A stretch of 64,000 nucleotides of DNA from Dama dama (Eukaryota > Chordata > Mammalia > Artiodactyla > Cervidae), in the NCBI RefSeq assembly GCF_033118175.1, contig NC_083695.1, forward strand, positions 31,203,607 through 31,267,606, in the 5' to 3' direction. Position numbers and translations under genes: made by a program. The notes beneath the pieces were generated by a model, which saw only the letters and a list, made by a program, of their open reading frames with translations, had not been told where the DNA came from and did no database searches. Positions 59,228 through 64,000 of this stretch are shown here, piece after piece. Position 1 is the stretch's first letter. Each line of letters opens with the position of its first letter.

Positions 59228-59445
59228 AGTGAAGAAAGTGTTAGTTGCTCAATCCTGTCTGACTCTTTGCAGTCCCATGGACTGCAGCCTGTCAGGCTCT
59301 TCTGTCCATGGGATTTTCCAGGCAAGAATACTGGAGTGGGTTGCCATTTCCTTCTCCAGGGGACCTTCTGACCTGGGGATTGAACCTGGGTTCAATCTGC
59401 ATTACAGGCAGACTCTTTACTGTCTGAGCAACCAGGGAAGCCCAA
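59228..59445 (-). mobile_element. Bov-tA SINE (antisense) in SPOCK2 intron 2
   Basis: GTTAGTTGCTCAATCCTGTC, TTGCCATTTCCTTCTCCAGG, ends GTCTGAGCAACCAGGGAAGCC. Same transcription strand as SPOCK2. Confidence 0.93.
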
Positions 59446-59689
59446 AGAAGATACTGTAACTGAAGTGCACATTAATTTATTCTCTCAAATCTCAGGACAC
59501 CAAGCCCACTCCACCCGCTGCTCTCTTTCCAGCCTGCCCTCCCCTCCCCACCCCCACTGATCCCACCATAGCAACCCTGGCCTCAATTACTACAGGGTCT
59601 CCTCTGGGCTCTCCTCGGCCCCACCCAACTCCCATACCCCTTCAGGCACAGGGATCCTTCTAGAACACAATTCTGATCATATTTCTCCT

Positions 59690-60535
59690 ATCCTAAAACC
59701 CTTTATTGAGTATGCAACTTTCTCTCATTTTGAAAAAAACTATTTAAAGGTGATTAGGTTAAAAGGATTAAAATAAAAATATTAACAGTGACTTCCTGTG
59801 GGGAGAGGAATAGAGAATTTCTGCCTTTTCATAAGTTTCCAAAATTTCTACAATGAACATGTATTAGTTTTGTAATGAAGGTGAAAAAAAAACACATGAC
59901 AAATATCATGTTTAAAGACCCTCACAGGTTCTCGGTCACCAATAGGAGAAAGCCCATCTTCTCTGTCTGTTCCTGTCCCCATGTCCTTTCACCAGATGTT
60001 CCAGTCTGGCCAGGCCTCGGCAGAGCCTTCTTCCCGCCCTGGAATGTGTGTGCATCCAGCCCGCAGAACTTCCATTCGTATTTCAAAACTCAGCTTCCAA
60101 ACTTTATCTTCCCTAACCTTGCGCCATATCTAGTTTTCCTTCAGGCTGACTATATCTAGTAGTTTATTATTACTCTGGCTACATGAAGCAATGCCATAGC
60201 TTCTGACCTCTTTAGATGGCCAGTTTCTTGAGGGCAGAGACCATATGAAGTTCACCTTTCTATGCCCAACACCTAACAAACAATAAAAATGCCCTAAAAA
60301 TAGCTAATAGTTTTTCACAAATTACCATGTGGAAGGCATTGTGCTAAACATTTTATACTCATTGGCTCATTTTACTCTTCATAAAAATTTAAGAGAAAAT
60401 TACTATTATTATCCTATTTCTCAGGTGGTAAAATTGAGGCTTGGAGAGCTTAAGTGACTTATGCAGGATCACACATCAAATAGCACAGCAGAAAAGTATT
60501 GGAACTCTGAGAACTGGGATTCCAGACTCTGTGCC
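59690..60535. mobile_element. L1M, L2 and MIR remnants
   Basis: L1-like at 59740-59880, antisense L2 at 60030-60300 (TTTCTTGAGGGCAGAGACCA), MIR at 60360-60530 (AGGTGGTAAAATTGAGGCTT). Diverged. Confidence 0.5.
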
Positions 60536-60779
60536 CCTAATCAGGACTCTCATTGTTCCTTAAATGTTAGGAAAAAAAAAAGTCTCAGAACCTAACCCAG
60601 GAGGCCTAACCCCAGCCCATGAGTGACTTCTCCCTCCACACCAGTTCTGTTCCAACCCCTAGGCTGGGAGTCTTGTAGCAGAATGAAGGGACTGAGAGTG
60701 TTGGAGGAAGACACCTGCGGGCCCCCCTTCTTCAGGCATTTTCCAGAACCCCTTCACACACCCCTGGTTGGGCTTGGTT

Positions 60780-60990
60780 TGGAGCTAACCCATCTCCTGC
60801 TTTGATCTCGGCAGCTCAGCCCGGTTGCCATGGAGATGGGGCCCACTGTGCCAAACTGGGGGAGAAACAGTGGTGAGTGCGCAGGCCTAGCTGGGCTTAG
60901 GGGGGCACATGCTGGGTGTTTCCAAGCGCTGTTTACTTCCTGTCATTTTAATTAGCACCCGAATCACCCGCTCACTTCACAGCTTGAATT
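60780..60990. promoter_or_regulatory. Candidate regulatory block with X-box-like site
   Basis: GTTGCCATGGAGAT at 60824-60837 fits the RFX X-box with one deviation. Nearby TGTTTAC, ACTTCCTG and TTTTAATTAGC resemble forkhead, ETS and homeodomain sites. Repeat-free, within intron 2. Inference only. Confidence 0.28.
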
Positions 60991-61919
60991 AACCCAATCT
61001 CTCCCAACCTCTCCATCTGGTGGGGAGGATGAGACGCGGCAGTGAATCAAGCAGAAGAGCAGCGCCCCAGGGCTGAAAACCACCTGGGCGAATCTCCACC
61101 TGCCTCTTTGCAGCACAGCGTGTTGGGGAGACCGACACCCCTTACCCCCACCCTGGCATGGAATCTGGGTACCCACTTGGCCTGGCCTCTGACTGCCAAC
61201 AAGATGTGGGCTGGAGAGCCTTGCTGGAGAGCCTTTGGTCTACAAAGTGAGGATGACTCTTGCCTTCCTCCCTGAGCTGCGGAGGGACCCAGTGTGGCTG
61301 TGAGAGCACTTAGCAAACTGTAAAGCCCTACACTTTCAAACCCCACAAAACAGGAGCACTTAAGCTGGGTTCTTCGGCACATACGGGGAGTCTGGGGGAC
61401 AAGGTGGATGAGAGGTACTTCCCGGTCTCATAGTCACAAGGAGCCTCAAGTGCAGACTTCTGACGTTGTCTCCAGATGAGGCTCTAAGATGCGCTGACAG
61501 GACGGAAAGAGGTGCATCACGAGACTTTAAAGAAACCACAACTTCTGTAACCCTATTATGGCATTTCTTCATTTTTTAATAGATTGAGAACCTCTAAAAA
61601 TGGAAGTGGGCCAGGCCTCTCTCAACCTCTGAAAAGCCTTGTAGCTGGCACTATTTCTGCCTCATTCCTCAGGTGAGGGAACCTCTGATGGAACCCAGCC
61701 CCCTGAGAAGGCCCAGGAGTGGGGAACTTGTGGCTGGGGGCTCCTGCTGTGCCTCCCTGCAAACCACTGGGGAGCACAGAGGGAGAGGCCCAGAAAGGAA
61801 CGAGCAGGGGTGAAGTGGGGGCTGCCTGGCTCCTTCTCAGCTGAGGCCGACACCCCCATCGCATGCCCAGGCAGAAGGCATCTTGAGGAGGCAGCACCCT
61901 CTGTATGGAGGAGACTGGG

Positions 61920-62100
61920 AAGGGGGGGGGGGGCAGTCATTAAATATTCGCCCCTCTCTCAGAGGGAGCAGTGGAGGCTGTGTGAGGCCTGGACAAACAG
62001 ACGGAGGCAGGCATCTGGCAGACTCCCCGCCTCCCACCTCTCCCCTCGGAGGAATTTCCTTGGAGGACAAAAATGTGCTTATCGCTCCCTGCATGCCAGG
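61920..62100. promoter_or_regulatory. Candidate regulatory block with kappaB-like site
   Basis: GGAATTTCC (62051-62059) is a perfect palindromic kappaB-type site; GCTTATCG is GATA-like. Repeat-free, within intron 2, beside a G-run at 61923-61933. Inference only. Confidence 0.25.
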
Positions 62101-64000
62101 ATCTCTACCTGGCCTCAGGTATGCCTGCACCAGCCGCCACCCCACCCCCAGACTCCACGGGGCCTGAGCTCTCCACTGCTCCAGGGGCATCTCAGACTCC
62201 AGTCCTTGGGTTTCCTGTTCAGGCAGTGGTCCCAGGGGTCCACAGAAGACAGAGAACAGGAGAGAGAGACAGGGGAGAGCAGGCCTGGAGTTCTGTTCTG
62301 AGCTGCCTCAGGACCTCTGTTTCCTTTCTAGAACATGAGTAGGGGCCAGGATTGCCATCCAAGATTCTCTGAGGAGGCCCAGACACTGGAGCTGAGGAAG
62401 CACAGGCATGGGGTCATGAAAGAGCACGTGGCATTGTGTCTGGTCCTTCTCTTTACCTGCAAGTGCTCAGTGCTTAATCCTACCAAGGCTCCGTGGTTCT
62501 ATTTCCCCACTCTCCTAAACTGAGAACTTTGAGAAGAGCAGAAAAGAAGCCTGAAAAAGTTTAGACTCTTCCATGTCCTCTAACCTGTGCAAAGGAGCCA
62601 AAGATCAGGGAAGGAGCCAGCAGCTTGCATCCAAGCAGGGGTAAGACACAAGCTGGGCCTGGCTTGTCCTTCCTGCTGTGTGCAGCTTTGACCTGTTCTC
62701 AGATGTCGGGGAAGAGACTCGGAGGGGCCGGATGCCCTGTCTCGGGGAACCTGGACTCCATCTGAGGTAGCCCTGTGCTCACCCACACACAGATCTGACG
62801 GTAGGTGACCTGCTCTCTGGGCCCACTGAGGTGAGGGGAAATTCTGAGTCCCCATGCACCCTCTCACTGAGGAGAAAGGAGGCTGGCTTGCACCCAGGTC
62901 CAGGCCGATAAACATGGGGAAGACAGGAAGGCCTGGGGGCAATCTTCCTTCTTGGCATCTTTCATTCCCTTATCATACAAATGAATCACTGGAGTCAGTG
63001 CTGGGCTTCTAGCTTTGACTATCCCAACCATTCAGGGCCCAGAAAGCGGAAGAGAGCACCCCAAACAGTCAGCATGGCTCAGCCCAAAGCCCCACCTGAA
63101 CCCATGATGCTGCTACCTGGAGGGAAGAGGGAAGGGCTCAGAGGACAGATTAGTTGAGATCCTCCCTGGCCCTCACATTCCATGGTGCATACATTTATAC
63201 TGAACACCTACTATGTGCACGACCACTCCATGCAATGCTCTGAGGATGGGGTGCAAGGTCACAAAGCAGTCTCTCTCCAAATCCTGTCCTCAGGGACTTG
63301 CTTTGGGAGGAACGTGATACACACCAGCAGGACTCTTAAGACGTAAGCCCACAGTGTAAGGGATGCAGTGAGGCAGTACCGACATGTGCCAAGTGAGTTT
63401 ATGGCCAATAAACATGGCAAGAACCCCAAGGAAGGTGCTATATCGACAACTGAACAGTGGCTGAGACCTCAGGGGTTCAGAGGCTGGGACAGTTCAAGAA
63501 TCACATCACCCTAGCTTGAAGCTGGGCCTGGGTCTGCCCACCAAGAGCAGACACATTTTCCCTGTCTACAGCCCTATAAAGACCCACGTGATACCTGCAA
63601 GGGAACCTTACACAGTGGCGATATGGCCATTCCCAGACTGATGTTTGCCCTGGGATGCCATTAGGCTTCATTTCTCAGGTTCCTTTGTCTCTGGTTTGTA
63701 CACACTCAATGCTGATCTGGTCATAAATGCTACCTAAAGAGCAAAAAGAAAATCCTTTCCCTAAACCCAAAGTCTTGCTGCTCAGCTTGTGGCAAGGGTG
63801 GGGCTGGGGGGGTGAGAGATGCATGCCGGTGGAGGGGCTGTAGATGGGTTCTAGTGCCATCTTCCGGAGTCACAGGATGACAAGGGCTGCCCATTAAACC
63901 CAGAGGAAAATCAAGGGCTGGAAAAGGGAATTGGCTCTGCCAGGGAGGAAGACAAGCTGAGAGCCCTCCCAGGGCCCCTGGGGCTCAGGGTAGGCTAGAG

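Larger units (their letters stand above)
55699..64000 (-). other. SPOCK2: SPOCK2 intron 2, running off the window
   Basis: No exon encoding the N-terminal 63 residues was found here, so this is intron 2 (at least 8.3 kb). It holds one antisense Bov-tA, a CA repeat, L2/MIR/L1M remnants at 59690-60540, and two repeat-free blocks that may be regulatory (60780-60990, 61920-62100). 55700-58600 and 62100-64000 hold nothing I recognise beyond an L2-like scrap near 63190. Confidence 0.7.

Noticed and set aside
55699..64000. SPOCK2 exons 1-2 inside the window
   Set aside because: Searched by eye for the sequence around FMEDEQWLSS and NRFRD and for a signal-peptide exon; none found.

Overview
The window is ruminant (Bovidae-type) nuclear DNA, a mostly non-coding mammalian segment. 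The diagnosis rests on repeats restricted to ruminants or typical of them: Bov-tA and BovA SINEs, tRNA-Glu (CHR-type) SINEs, 3' ends of BovB LINEs, bovine-type L1 3' ends and bovine-type ERV LTRs, mixed with older mammalian MIR, L2, L1M and MLT1 copies. The sequence alone does not separate cattle from sheep or goat.

The one protein-coding gene I can support is SPOCK2 (testican-2, a secreted calcium-binding heparan/chondroitin sulfate proteoglycan) on the minus strand. Ten exons can be placed with consensus GT/AG borders and continuous phase, including a 9-nt microexon. They encode 361 residues that end in the family's acidic C-terminus. The full-length protein has 424 residues, so residues 1-63 (signal peptide and N-terminal region, exons 1-2) must lie to the right of position 64000. 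The last exon carries a 3'UTR of about 3.6 kb, ending at a poly(A) signal near 43830, and holds two UG-type repeat arrays.

Layout. 1-2800 is repeat-poor and could be the 3'UTR of a neighbour (CHST3 is the expected one from human gene order; weak). 2800-43800 is intergenic and repeat-rich. It holds a COX7C processed pseudogene with perfect 15-bp target-site duplications (9116-9649), two 5'-truncated young L1 copies, three BovB fragments (one with a recognisable reverse-transcriptase YADD box), three related solo LTRs at 24.0, 27.9 and 30.8 kb, a different LTR at 15.1 kb, and two MLT1 LTRs. It also holds a 30-nt U6 snRNA 5' fragment with an A-tail inside a 14-bp duplication, and two insertions that look like nothing but a poly(A) tail between duplications. 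43805-64000 is SPOCK2, with its long intron 2 running off the right edge.

No operon, CRISPR, phage or new gene system is present. The points most worth a second look are the SPOCK2 microexon, the small retrotransposition scars, the COX7C retrocopy with an exchanged C-terminus, a SINE that may have carried along 3' sequence, and a few candidate regulatory blocks, including a perfect CTCF core at 35054-35066.
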